Source: CAYZTD01 sp964473335
Lineage (GTDB): Archaea > Thermoplasmatota > E2 > DHVEG-1
Direction of reading: 5' to 3'
DNA length: 5,037 bases
Assembly: GCA_964473335.1 (NCBI GenBank)
Contig: CAYYOO010000099.1
Location: 1 to 5,037, forward strand
The notes below the pieces were generated by a model. It was not told the DNA's origin. It saw only the letters and a list, made by a program, of their open reading frames with translations, and searched no databases. Position 1 is the first letter of the stretch, and the number at the start of each line of letters is the position of its first letter. The position numbers and the translations under genes were made by a program. Of this stretch, positions 1 to 4,723 are shown piece by piece.

Positions 1-1
1 T

Positions 2-184
2 GTTGAAGTTGAAACAAAGAAACTATTGAGCAAGACAGGGCAAGAAAATTTAGAGAGAAAATTAATTAACGACATCAAACAAGTTATAGTTTTCACACCT
101 AGTGTAACAATTCTTCCGCCAAATGGTATTGAGCAAAAGGGTCTAAAGGCAAAACGTGTGATTGATAAAAGAAAAAAGGAATAA
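2..184 (+). CDS. phenylacetate-CoA ligase-like protein, C-terminal end (5' partial)
   Basis: This is the last 60 codons of a gene that begins outside the window; the frame is open from base 2 to TAA at 182-184. The visible tail contains a strand ending in TPSVTILPPN, followed by GLKAKRVIDKR just before the stop. That matches the C-terminal subdomain of the PaaK-type AMP-forming phenylacetate-CoA ligases, which typically end with a V-PPG-like strand and a KAKRVxDKR signature. Enzymes of this family activate phenylacetate or related aryl acids to CoA thioesters with ATP. In archaea they often sit near indolepyruvate:ferredoxin oxidoreductase genes; whether that holds here cannot be seen. The next gene starts 3 nt after this stop, so co-transcription is likely. 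The family call rests on the short C-terminal signature only, and the substrate is unknown. Confidence 0.72.
   Translation, partial: VEVETKKLLSKTGQENLERKLINDIKQVIVFTPSVTILPPNGIEQKGLKAKRVIDKRKKE
175..180 (+). promoter_or_regulatory. ribosome binding site of the acyl-CoA synthetase beta gene
   Basis: AAAGGA lies 7 nt before the ATG at 188 and inside the last codons of the upstream gene. It is a moderate purine-rich Shine-Dalgarno match that supports this start, and its overlap with the upstream coding end is consistent with translation from a shared mRNA. Confidence 0.5.
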
Positions 185-187
185 AAA

Positions 188-859
188 ATGAATGAAAAAA
201 TTAAAAAGATCATTGATAAAAGCGGTGCTCTATCAGAAAAAGAAGTAAAGGATCTACTAAAGGAATATGAGATTAAAACAACAAAATATAAAGTTGTTAA
301 AAAAGAAAAAGATCTAAAAGATATTAATCTAAAGTTTCCTGTCGCAATGAAGGTATGTAGCAGCAAAATATTACATAAAACAGATGTTGGCGGAGTAAAA
401 TTAAATATTCAAAATAAAGATCAACTAAAAGAAGAATTCAAAAAATTCAAAAAGAAATTTCCAAAAGAAGATATTTTAATTGATCAAATGGCTGAAAAAG
501 GTGTTGAAGTCATAATCGGCTTAGTTCAGGACGCAACATTTGGTCTTACAATCATGGTAGGAGTAGGCGGAATCTATACTGAGCTTTATAAAGATGTAAC
601 CTTCCGTGTAATTCCTTTAATGGACAAAAAATCTGCAATTGAGATGCTTGATGAAATAAAGGGAAAAAAGCTTTTAGAAGGCTTTCGTAATATTAAAGCA
701 GATAAAGATCAAGTAATTGATTTACTTATGAAAGTTTCAAAAATCGGTGAAGAACTTATGGATCATATAGATCAGATGGATCTGAACCCTGTATTTATCT
801 ATGAAGATGATTATTGTGTCGTTGATGCAAAACTCATATTAAAAAAAGGTGAAAAATAA
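188..859 (+). CDS. acdB: ADP-forming acetyl/acyl-CoA synthetase, beta subunit
   Basis: This is the ATP-grasp subunit of the ADP-forming acyl-CoA synthetase (ACD), which converts acyl-CoA, ADP and phosphate to the free acid, CoA and ATP in the cytoplasm of archaea. The 223 residues match the usual length of a stand-alone beta subunit (about 230). Residues 51-74 carry the family hallmark PVAMKV...LHKTDVGGVKL, including His63, at the place of the conserved beta-subunit histidine that takes part in phosphoryl transfer. Residues 105-144 (GVEVIIGL...FGLTIMVGVGGIYTEL...FRVIPL) form the second ATP-grasp signature, and MDLNPVFI plus VVDAKL near 197-215 supply the metal-binding Asp/Asn. The N-terminal residues 1-45 contain the usual helical ALSEKEVKDLLKEYEI segment. 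The partner alpha (CoA-binding) subunit is not in the window and may be elsewhere, as is common in archaea. Gene position suggests an aryl or branched acyl substrate, but this is inference. Confidence 0.93.
   Translation: MNEKIKKIIDKSGALSEKEVKDLLKEYEIKTTKYKVVKKEKDLKDINLKFPVAMKVCSSKILHKTDVGGVKLNIQNKDQLKEEFKKFKKKFPKEDILIDQMAEKGVEVIIGLVQDATFGLTIMVGVGGIYTELYKDVTFRVIPLMDKKSAIEMLDEIKGKKLLEGFRNIKADKDQVIDLLMKVSKIGEELMDHIDQMDLNPVFIYEDDYCVVDAKLILKKGEK
848..852 (+). promoter_or_regulatory. ribosome binding site of S-adenosylhomocysteine hydrolase
   Basis: GGTGA, complementary to the archaeal 16S 3' end, lies 6 nt before the ATG at 859 and within the last codons of the beta-subunit gene. It fixes the start and supports translational coupling through the TAATG overlap. 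Confidence 0.6.
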
Positions 860-2274
860 TGGAATTAAAAACAGATGAGTATAAGATTAAAGACATAAAT
901 CTAGCGGATTTTGGTAGAAAGGAAATCGAGATCGCTGAAAAAGAAATGCCAGGACTTATTTCTACACGTAAGAAATATGGGTCCAAAAAACCACTCAAAG
1001 ATGCAAAGATAACTGGTTCATTACATATGACGATACAAACGGCTGTTCTAATTGAGACTTTAAAAGAGCTTGGTGCAGATGTCCGCTGGGCAAGTTGTAA
1101 TATCTATTCCACCCAGGACCATGCAGCAGCAGCAATAGTAAAAACAGGAACTCCAGTTTTTGCATGGAAAGGCGAAAACTTAAAGGAATATTGGTGGTGC
1201 ACCCAAAAAGCTCTTGATTTTGGCAATGGAAAGGGTCCAAATCTGATTGTCGATGACGGTGGGGATGCAACACTCATGGTCCATAAGGGTTATGAGGTTG
1301 AAGAAAACCCTGAACTTCTTGATAAGGATTATAGTGAAGACCAAGAGGATTTTAGAGAGTTAATGGCCTGTCTTAAGGAGATCTATAAGAAGAATCCAGA
1401 CCGCTGGCATAATGCTTCAAAGGACATTAAAGGTGCATCTGAAGAAACTACTACTGGTGTTCACAGGCTTTATCAAATGCAAAAAGAAGGTACACTTCTC
1501 TTTCCAGCGTTCAACGTAAATGATAGTGTCACTAAAAGTAAATTTGATAATCTTTATGGATGTAGGGAAAGCCTTGCTGATGGAATAAAAAGGGCTACTG
1601 ACGTGATGGTCGCTGGAAAAACAGTTGTCGTTTGTGGTTATGGTGATGTTGGTAAAGGATGCTGCCAATCTATGCGTGGTTTTGGAGCACGCGTGATTGT
1701 TACTGAGATCGATCCCATTTGTGCTCTTCAGGCATCAATGGAAGGGTTTGAAGTAAAAACTGTTGAAGATAGTTTATCTGAAGGTAACATCTATGTCACT
1801 GCGACTGGTAACTGTGATGTGATTACTGTTGATCATATGAAAAACATGAAGGACCAGGCAATTGTATGTAACATCGGGCACTTTGACAATGAGATACAAG
1901 TTGAAAAACTTGATAAAGAAAGTAATGCAAAAAAGATAAATATCAAACCTCAGGTCGATAAATACGTTTTTCCAGATGGTCATGAGATATTTATGCTTGC
2001 TGGCGGCAGACTTGTAAACCTGGGTTGTGCGACTGGCCATCCTAGCTTTGTTATGAGCAATAGTTTTACTAATCAGGTTCTTGCCCAAATCGAACTATGG
2101 AATGATAACTATGAAACTGGCGTCTATATGCTTCCAAAGGTACTTGATGAGGAAGTTGCAAGATTGCATCTAAACAAACTTGGTGTGAAACTAACTAGGC
2201 TAAATAAGAAACAAGCTGAGTATATTGGCGTTCCAATCAATGGACCATTTAAATCAAAGCATTACCGCTATTAA
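859..2274 (+). CDS. ahcY: S-adenosylhomocysteine hydrolase (adenosylhomocysteinase), long form
   Basis: NAD-dependent cytosolic enzyme that cleaves S-adenosylhomocysteine to adenosine and homocysteine, relieving product inhibition of methyltransferases. The key residues are all present: His56 in SLHMT, Asp133 in IVDDGGD, Glu196 in SEETTTGVH, Lys226 and Asp230 in NDSVTKSKFDN, the Rossmann glycine motif GYGDVGKG (260-267), His341 in CNIGHFD, and His394 in CATGHPSF. The C-terminus is KSKHYRY, so the Lys and Tyr that reach into the neighbouring subunit's NAD site are kept. The 471 residues exceed the roughly 405-425 of typical archaeal enzymes. The extra length is mainly an acidic, helical insert of about 40 residues (approximately 146-186) plus the C-terminal tail, the arrangement found in bacterial and plant enzymes. 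The start overlaps the upstream stop by one base. Function is certain; acquisition from bacteria is inferred. Confidence 0.97.
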   Translation: MELKTDEYKIKDINLADFGRKEIEIAEKEMPGLISTRKKYGSKKPLKDAKITGSLHMTIQTAVLIETLKELGADVRWASCNIYSTQDHAAAAIVKTGTPVFAWKGENLKEYWWCTQKALDFGNGKGPNLIVDDGGDATLMVHKGYEVEENPELLDKDYSEDQEDFRELMACLKEIYKKNPDRWHNASKDIKGASEETTTGVHRLYQMQKEGTLLFPAFNVNDSVTKSKFDNLYGCRESLADGIKRATDVMVAGKTVVVCGYGDVGKGCCQSMRGFGARVIVTEIDPICALQASMEGFEVKTVEDSLSEGNIYVTATGNCDVITVDHMKNMKDQAIVCNIGHFDNEIQVEKLDKESNAKKINIKPQVDKYVFPDGHEIFMLAGGRLVNLGCATGHPSFVMSNSFTNQVLAQIELWNDNYETGVYMLPKVLDEEVARLHLNKLGVKLTRLNKKQAEYIGVPINGPFKSKHYRY

Positions 2275-2294
2275 TAAAAAAATAAAAGAAGAGT

Positions 2295-2456
2295 TTAGAT
2301 TAAATTTAATTCTTTTTGTATTGCTATCCATGCACGGGATAGCTCATCCTTTCTATAATCATCCACGACTTTTCCCATACCATATATATTTGTAATCCGA
2401 AGTATATAATATTGTCGATTAAAATTTCGACTATTTACGTAAAAATAATCAATTTT
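2295..2456 (-). pseudogene. possible gene remnant or tiny unrecognised gene
   Basis: The 234-nt gap between the hydrolase and TraB genes contains a minus-strand reading frame ending at TAA (2297-2295). Its last 53 codons read like protein: mixed charged residues, Tyr- and Arg-rich, with a tail GKVVDDYRKDELSRAWIAIQ. The upstream continuation of the frame runs antisense through the TraB gene and looks like non-coding shadow, so the plausible portion is confined to the gap. The only in-frame ATG in it is at 2378-2376, giving 27 residues; I see no convincing ribosome site before it. The family is not recognised. It could be a decayed 3' end of a lost gene, a very small gene, or chance. Apart from this and the elements listed separately, I see nothing in the gap. 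Confidence 0.22.
2299..2317 (+). terminator. possible terminator after S-adenosylhomocysteine hydrolase
   Basis: A perfect AT palindrome, ATTAAATTTAAT (2299-2310), is followed at once by a T-rich run ending in five Ts at 2313-2317, about 40 nt after the stop codon. Archaeal termination depends mainly on T tracts, so this is a reasonable end for the operon, but the palindrome is too AT-rich to form a strong hairpin. Confidence 0.35.
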
Positions 2457-2482
2457 GCAAAGAAAAATTAAATGAAGAACCA

Positions 2483-2490
2483 CTTTATAC
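2483..2490 (+). promoter_or_regulatory. TATA-box-like promoter of the TraB-family gene
   Basis: CTTTATAC is centred about 22 nt before the ATG at 2509. With the archaeal spacing of about 25 nt from TATA to transcription start, the mRNA would begin at or within a few bases of the start codon, so the message is probably leaderless or has a leader of only a few bases. No clear Shine-Dalgarno sequence is seen, which agrees. Confidence 0.45.
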
Positions 2491-2508
2491 CAAAACAAAA
2501 TCAAGAGA

Positions 2509-3243
2509 ATGAAAAAAATGATAACGTTAATTGGAACTGGCCATGTATTCAATCTATCAGATTCACTTTTAGAAATATTTGATGAAAAAAACCCAGATAT
2601 ACTATGTGTGGAACTAGACAAGCAGAGATTCAATGCAATGATGATGAAACAAAAAGACCCGGGAAAATACAAAGAACAAAGCAAAAAACAACCAATGATA
2701 TACAAGATGCTTTCAAGATTCCAGAACAGTATGGCCGAAGAATACGGAGTCATCGCAGGCCAAGAAATGCTTACAACAATAAACTATGCACAGAGCCATC
2801 AAAAACCAATTGGATTTATAGATATGGATGCACGGTTCATGTTTTCAAAGATGCTAAAAGAAATGACAATAAGAGAAAAAATAAAACTTGTTCTTTCAGG
2901 TTTTGGAGGGTTCTTTGTAAGTAAAAAAAGAGTAGAAAAAGAACTTGACAAAATCCAGGATAACTTTGATTATTACATGGGTGAAATAGGGAAAAAATTT
3001 CCAACGATAAAAAAGATACTAATTGATGAAAGAAACCAATACATGAAGAATAAATTAGTAAACGCTAATGAAGAATTTGAAAAGGTAATTGCAGTTGTTG
3101 GAGATGGACACATTCCAGGTTTAGCAGATTTATTAGATAAAGAAGAAATAGAGTATGAAACAATTAGGTTAAAGGAAATTAGAAACAAAGAAAAAGTAAA
3201 AGATGGGAATACAGCAACTTTCACAATAGAACAAAATTATTGA
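2509..3243 (+). CDS. TraB/PrgY (TIKI-type) family protein, short soluble form
   Basis: This belongs to the TraB/PrgY/GumN superfamily, which includes the enterococcal pheromone-shutdown protein TraB/PrgY and the metal-dependent TIKI proteases. Family marks are the N-terminal LIGTGHVFNLS (first GxxH, His12), VELDKQRF (Glu35), the GVIAGQEM segment (80-87), IGFIDMDARF (101-110), a conserved acidic-basic DERNQYM (173-179), and the second GxxH in VVGDGHIPGL (His201). The paired GxxH motifs and the glutamates are the likely metal/active site. Many archaeal members are near 390 residues with C-terminal membrane helices; this one stops at 244 residues with no membrane segment and no signal peptide, so it is predicted to be cytoplasmic. 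Two starts are possible, ATG 2509 and ATG 2518 (MITLIGTGH); both keep the domain intact. The archaeal role of the family is not established. Confidence 0.85.
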   Translation: MKKMITLIGTGHVFNLSDSLLEIFDEKNPDILCVELDKQRFNAMMMKQKDPGKYKEQSKKQPMIYKMLSRFQNSMAEEYGVIAGQEMLTTINYAQSHQKPIGFIDMDARFMFSKMLKEMTIREKIKLVLSGFGGFFVSKKRVEKELDKIQDNFDYYMGEIGKKFPTIKKILIDERNQYMKNKLVNANEEFEKVIAVVGDGHIPGLADLLDKEEIEYETIRLKEIRNKEKVKDGNTATFTIEQNY

Positions 3244-3259
3244 TTTTTAAGTCCAAAAG

Positions 3260-3268
3260 TTATATAAA
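3260..3268 (+). promoter_or_regulatory. TATA-box promoter of aIF-1A
   Basis: TTATATAAA is an excellent archaeal TATA box with a purine-rich AAAAG just upstream as a possible BRE. Transcription would start near 3289-3292, leaving a short leader before either candidate start of the initiation factor. The box sits only about 20 nt after the TraB stop, so the two genes are probably transcribed separately. Confidence 0.7.
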
Positions 3269-3307
3269 CCTTTCAAGTAGATAAAAAGGGAATAAGTTGT
3301 GTTATTT

Positions 3308-3625
3308 ATGGATAATGAAAATAATAATCTAAATATTAGGCTACCCTTACCAAAAAAACATAAAAATGAGCTTTTTGCAATAGTAAATAGAAGACTTGGA
3401 GGTTCAAGACTAAAGGTTGCATGTGCAGATGGTAAATCAAGAATGGCAAGAATCCCAGGCAGTAAAAAAAGAAAGATCAAAAAATTAAGAGATGGCGATC
3501 TATTGATAATTAAACCTTGGGACATTCAAAACGAAAAAGCAGATGTTCTTTTTAGCTACAGGAGAAATCAGGCTAGATTTTTAAGTAGAGTAAATAAGAT
3601 TCCTGATGGAATCGACATGTTTTAA
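3308..3625 (+). CDS. eif1a: translation initiation factor aIF-1A
   Basis: This is the archaeal homologue of eIF1A/IF1, which binds the A site of the small ribosomal subunit during start-codon selection. The chosen start gives 105 residues, typical for the family. A short polar N-terminal tail is followed by the conserved RLPLPKKHKNELFAIVNRRLGGSRLKVACADG opening of the OB fold (about residues 11-42, quoted in part: key residues NELFA, RLGG, CADG). Next comes the basic IPGSKKRKIKKL segment, then GDLLIIKPWDIQNEKADVL, with the conserved Trp, and a helical tail ending in IPDGIDMF. An in-frame GTG at 3299 would add three residues (VLF read as MLF). AAAAGGG ending at 3290 is 8 nt from that GTG and 17 nt from the ATG, so the ribosome site favours GTG while the N-terminal sequence favours ATG. 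Identity is secure; the start is not. Confidence 0.95.
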   Translation: MDNENNNLNIRLPLPKKHKNELFAIVNRRLGGSRLKVACADGKSRMARIPGSKKRKIKKLRDGDLLIIKPWDIQNEKADVLFSYRRNQARFLSRVNKIPDGIDMF

Positions 3626-3637
3626 AACATAAATACA

Positions 3638-3671
3638 TTTTTTAAAAAACCAACTTTTTTAAAATATTTTT
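3638..3671 (+). terminator. T-rich terminator after aIF-1A
   Basis: Three T runs (3638-3643, 3655-3660, 3667-3671) follow the stop within 50 nt. The first forms TTTTTTAAAAAA, which is self-complementary. Serial T tracts are the usual archaeal transcription end signal. Confidence 0.55.
3656..3666 (+). promoter_or_regulatory. possible TATA element upstream of the broken tRNA copy
   Basis: TTTTTAAAATA lies about 25-35 nt before the broken tRNA copy, a workable spacing for a promoter. The surrounding CAACTTTTTTAA (3651-3662) recurs exactly upstream of the intact tRNA at 4307-4318, which suggests that part of the promoter was duplicated as well. AT-richness makes chance similarity possible. Confidence 0.3.
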
Positions 3672-3692
3672 CTTTACCACTTATTTAATTCG

Positions 3693-3740
3693 GGGCCTGT
3701 AGCCTAGTCTGGATAGGGCGATAGCCTCCTAAGCTATAGA
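3693..3740 (+). repeat. direct repeat, left copy (48 nt, exact)
   Basis: The left member of an exact 48-nt direct repeat whose right member is at 4353-4400, offset exactly 660 bp. The repeat is the 5' part of a tRNA-Arg. The first base upstream (3692 G against 4352 T) differs, so the identity begins exactly at the mature tRNA 5' end. It may mark an attachment-like site or a tandem duplication. Confidence 0.9.
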
Positions 3741-3755
3741 CCGCCCGTTCGAATC
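3693..3755 (+). pseudogene. truncated tRNA-Arg(CCU) copy
   Basis: Bases 3693-3740 are identical to the first 48 nt of the intact tRNA-Arg at 4353-4400: acceptor 5' strand, D arm, complete anticodon arm with CCT, and the start of the variable loop. After that the copy reads GCCCG then the T loop TTCGAATC, and then tRNA character stops. The 3' strand of the T stem would be CAAAC, which pairs with GCCCG only at its two ends, and the next bases (TTATTTA) cannot pair with the acceptor GGGCCTG. No matching 3' half is found nearby, so this cannot fold into a working tRNA. It may be an integration scar, a decayed duplicate, or less likely a 5' half with a distant partner. A promoter-like element precedes it. 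Confidence 0.85.
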
Positions 3756-3774
3756 AAACTTATTTATTTGTTAT

Positions 3775-4236
3775 TTAAATATTAAATGTATTTGCTAAAA
3801 TATTTTTTGCATCTTTTTTTGAAATAGAGTTGAATCTAAAAACTGATTTACCACCAGTCCATTTTATCTTTATTTCATTTTGATATTTATTTTGTTCTGC
3901 ATCTATAGTTTTATATGAAACCTTAATCTTTCTCACCATTTTAGGCTCTATCACAAAGTTATTAGGATTTTCAGATATTATTTGTTCTACAGGCATTGAA
4001 AAATATTTTTCGTGATAGTTTACTCCAGAAAACATAGTTGACGCCATCCTTTTAAGGATCCCTTCGCCTCTAGCCTTACTTTCATCTGCATTTTTCTTTG
4101 CAGAATCTTTGATCATTTGAGAAGTAAGTTCTGCTGCAATTAATCTTTTGTCAGTAACTACAAGATTGTAGCATTTGTTTCCAAAAAGCCCGGTATGCGT
4201 GTTTGGTATTATCCCTATTATTTTCTCGTCGTTCAT
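3775..4236 (-). CDS. unrecognised small protein with PH-like sequence pattern
   Basis: The 153-residue product cannot be assigned a function. The N-terminal part (residues 1-33) reads EKIIGIIPNTHTGLFGNKCYNLVVTDKRLIA; the LVVTDKRLI strand is typical of bacterial/archaeal PH-like domains (bPH/YokE type), where a strand of the form 'vlTdkRLi' follows a short loop. A polar, helical stretch (about 37-65, Lys/Ala/Ser rich) interrupts the domain. Beta-rich segments follow (PVEQIISE..., KIKVSYKTI, EIKIKWTGGKSVFRF) and a C-terminal helix (SKKDAKNILANTF), consistent with a PH-type ending. There is no signal peptide or membrane helix. The start is supported by AGAGGA 6 nt upstream. The gene lies alone between the two tRNA copies, and its stop is about 20 nt from the broken one, so it may be cargo of an inserted segment. 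Confidence 0.8.
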   Translation of the reverse strand: MNDEKIIGIIPNTHTGLFGNKCYNLVVTDKRLIAAELTSQMIKDSAKKNADESKARGEGILKRMASTMFSGVNYHEKYFSMPVEQIISENPNNFVIEPKMVRKIKVSYKTIDAEQNKYQNEIKIKWTGGKSVFRFNSISKKDAKNILANTFNI

Positions 4237-4242
4237 ATAAAA

Positions 4243-4248
4243 TCCTCT
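4243..4248 (-). promoter_or_regulatory. ribosome binding site of the PH-like gene
   Basis: On the minus strand AGAGGA stands 6 nt before the ATG at 4236-4234. It is a good Shine-Dalgarno match and settles the start of the PH-like gene. Confidence 0.65.
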
Positions 4249-4270
4249 AAAGCCAGAATAAGATATAGAA

Positions 4271-4277
4271 TATAAAA
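4271..4277 (-). promoter_or_regulatory. possible TATA box of the PH-like gene
   Basis: On the minus strand TTTTATA sits about 35-41 nt before the start codon. Transcription would begin near 4250, giving a leader of some 13 nt that just includes the ribosome site. The local sequence is very AT-rich, so this is tentative. Confidence 0.35.
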
Positions 4278-4313
4278 TTTAGCTTTATGTGTAAATTAAA
4301 TAAAAACAACTTT

Positions 4314-4322
4314 TTTAATATA
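4314..4322 (+). promoter_or_regulatory. possible TATA box of tRNA-Arg(CCU)
   Basis: TTTAATATA lies about 31-39 nt before the mature 5' end of the tRNA, which would place the transcription start roughly 8-10 nt before it, normal for archaeal tRNA genes. It follows the CAACTTTTTTAA stretch that is shared with the region before the broken copy. Confidence 0.4.
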
Positions 4323-4352
4323 GATACTATTATGCATGAATAAGATATTTGT

Positions 4353-4400
4353 GGGCCTGTAGCCTAGTCTGGATAGGGCGATAGCCTCCTAAGCTATAGA
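4353..4400 (+). repeat. direct repeat, right copy (48 nt, exact)
   Basis: The right member of the repeat, lying within the intact tRNA-Arg. It ends in the variable loop; the T arm beyond it differs between the copies in most stem bases while the T loop is again the same. Confidence 0.9.
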
Positions 4401-4427
4401 TCCCGGGTTCGAATCCCGGCAGGTCCG
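4353..4427 (+). tRNA. tRNA-Arg (anticodon CCU)
   Basis: A complete 75-nt cloverleaf can be drawn. The acceptor GGGCCTG (4353-4359) pairs with CAGGTCC (4420-4426) with one G-U pair, and discriminator G is at 4427. The D arm starts GCC at 4362. The anticodon stem ATAGC/GCTAT (4381-4385, 4393-4397) closes the loop CTCCTAA, giving anticodon CCT, which reads AGG. The variable loop is AGATC. The T stem CCGGG/CCCGG (4403-4407, 4415-4419) closes TTCGAAT. No CCA is encoded and no intron is present. The exact 5' two-thirds recur 660 bp upstream as a broken copy, so this is the functional member of the pair. Confidence 0.97.
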
Positions 4428-4435
4428 TTAAAGAT

Positions 4436-4442
4436 AAAAAAA
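4436..4442 (-). terminator. T-tract terminator of the toxin-antitoxin operon
   Basis: Read on the minus strand, seven Ts follow the toxin stop codon by about 32 nt and precede the tRNA. Together with the plus-strand T tract at 4464-4470 this separates the two convergent transcripts. Confidence 0.45.
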
Positions 4443-4463
4443 TTCTAATCAACAGGTTTAATA

Positions 4464-4470
4464 TTTTTTT
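4464..4470 (+). terminator. T-tract terminator of tRNA-Arg
   Basis: Seven Ts occur 37 nt after the tRNA 3' end, a normal archaeal stop signal. They lie just before the 3' end of the convergent toxin gene. Confidence 0.5.
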
Positions 4471-4474
4471 AAAA

Positions 4475-4723
4475 TCATTGTTCATCTTTGTGATATAATT
4501 CCAAGAAAACCAGTTTATTTTTATCTTTAATATATGCATAAGCTAGGCGATATGATCCAATATATATCTCCCTTGTGCCTTTTCTAGCATATTTCATTGG
4601 TTTTCCTATTGTGGGTTTTTCAACTATTTTTTTAATTTGTTTTTTAACTTTTTCCTTTACGAATGCATCCTTAATTTTTGATATTGTTTTTAACAGATCA
4701 TCTGAATATTCAACCTTCAGCAT
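4475..4723 (-). CDS. RelE/ParE-family toxin
   Basis: An 82-residue protein of the RelE/ParE toxin fold, whose RelE members cleave mRNA on the ribosome; members of this family are held inactive by a co-encoded antitoxin. The N-terminus MLKVEYSDDLLKTISKI leads into an amphipathic helical pair rich in Lys (to about residue 35). The beta-sheet follows: KPMKYARKGTREIYIG (41-56), YRLAYAYIKDKNKLVFLELYHK (58-79). Arg51, Arg59, Tyr78 and the nearby His/Lys residues are of the type used for RNA contact, though exact catalytic equivalence cannot be shown here. Its ATG overlaps the antitoxin stop by 7 nt, and AGAGGA 9 nt upstream provides a ribosome site inside the antitoxin gene. The C-terminal ELYHKDEQ is close to archaeal family members. 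A target other than ribosomal mRNA is possible. Confidence 0.88.
   Translation of the reverse strand: MLKVEYSDDLLKTISKIKDAFVKEKVKKQIKKIVEKPTIGKPMKYARKGTREIYIGSYRLAYAYIKDKNKLVFLELYHKDEQ

Noticed and set aside
860..900. Possible SAH or SAM riboswitch before the hydrolase gene
   Set aside because: The gene overlaps the preceding gene by one base, so there is no leader to hold one, and no such structure was seen elsewhere upstream.
995..2088. Three minus-strand frames within the S-adenosylhomocysteine hydrolase gene
   Set aside because: They lie wholly antisense to a certain gene, have low-quality composition and no ribosome sites.
2457..2753. N-terminal, very hydrophobic part of the long minus-strand frame ending at 2295
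   Set aside because: Hydrophobicity arises from reading the AT-rich TraB coding strand in antisense; only the part in the gap was kept as a weak remnant call.
2604..2924. Plus-strand 106-residue frame inside the TraB gene
   Set aside because: Out-of-frame shadow of the TraB-family gene, which has clear family motifs.
2973..3525. Minus-strand frames antisense to the TraB and aIF-1A genes
   Set aside because: Phe/Leu/Ser-rich shadows of Lys/Glu-rich genes on the other strand.
3693..4427. CRISPR-like or repeat array reading of the two 48-nt repeats
   Set aside because: Only two copies 660 bp apart, and the repeat is simply part of a tRNA gene.
4330..4539. Minus-strand 69-residue frame with LPGFEPGIYSLGGYRPIQ-like translation
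   Set aside because: It is the antisense translation of the tRNA-Arg gene, a well-known spurious protein pattern.
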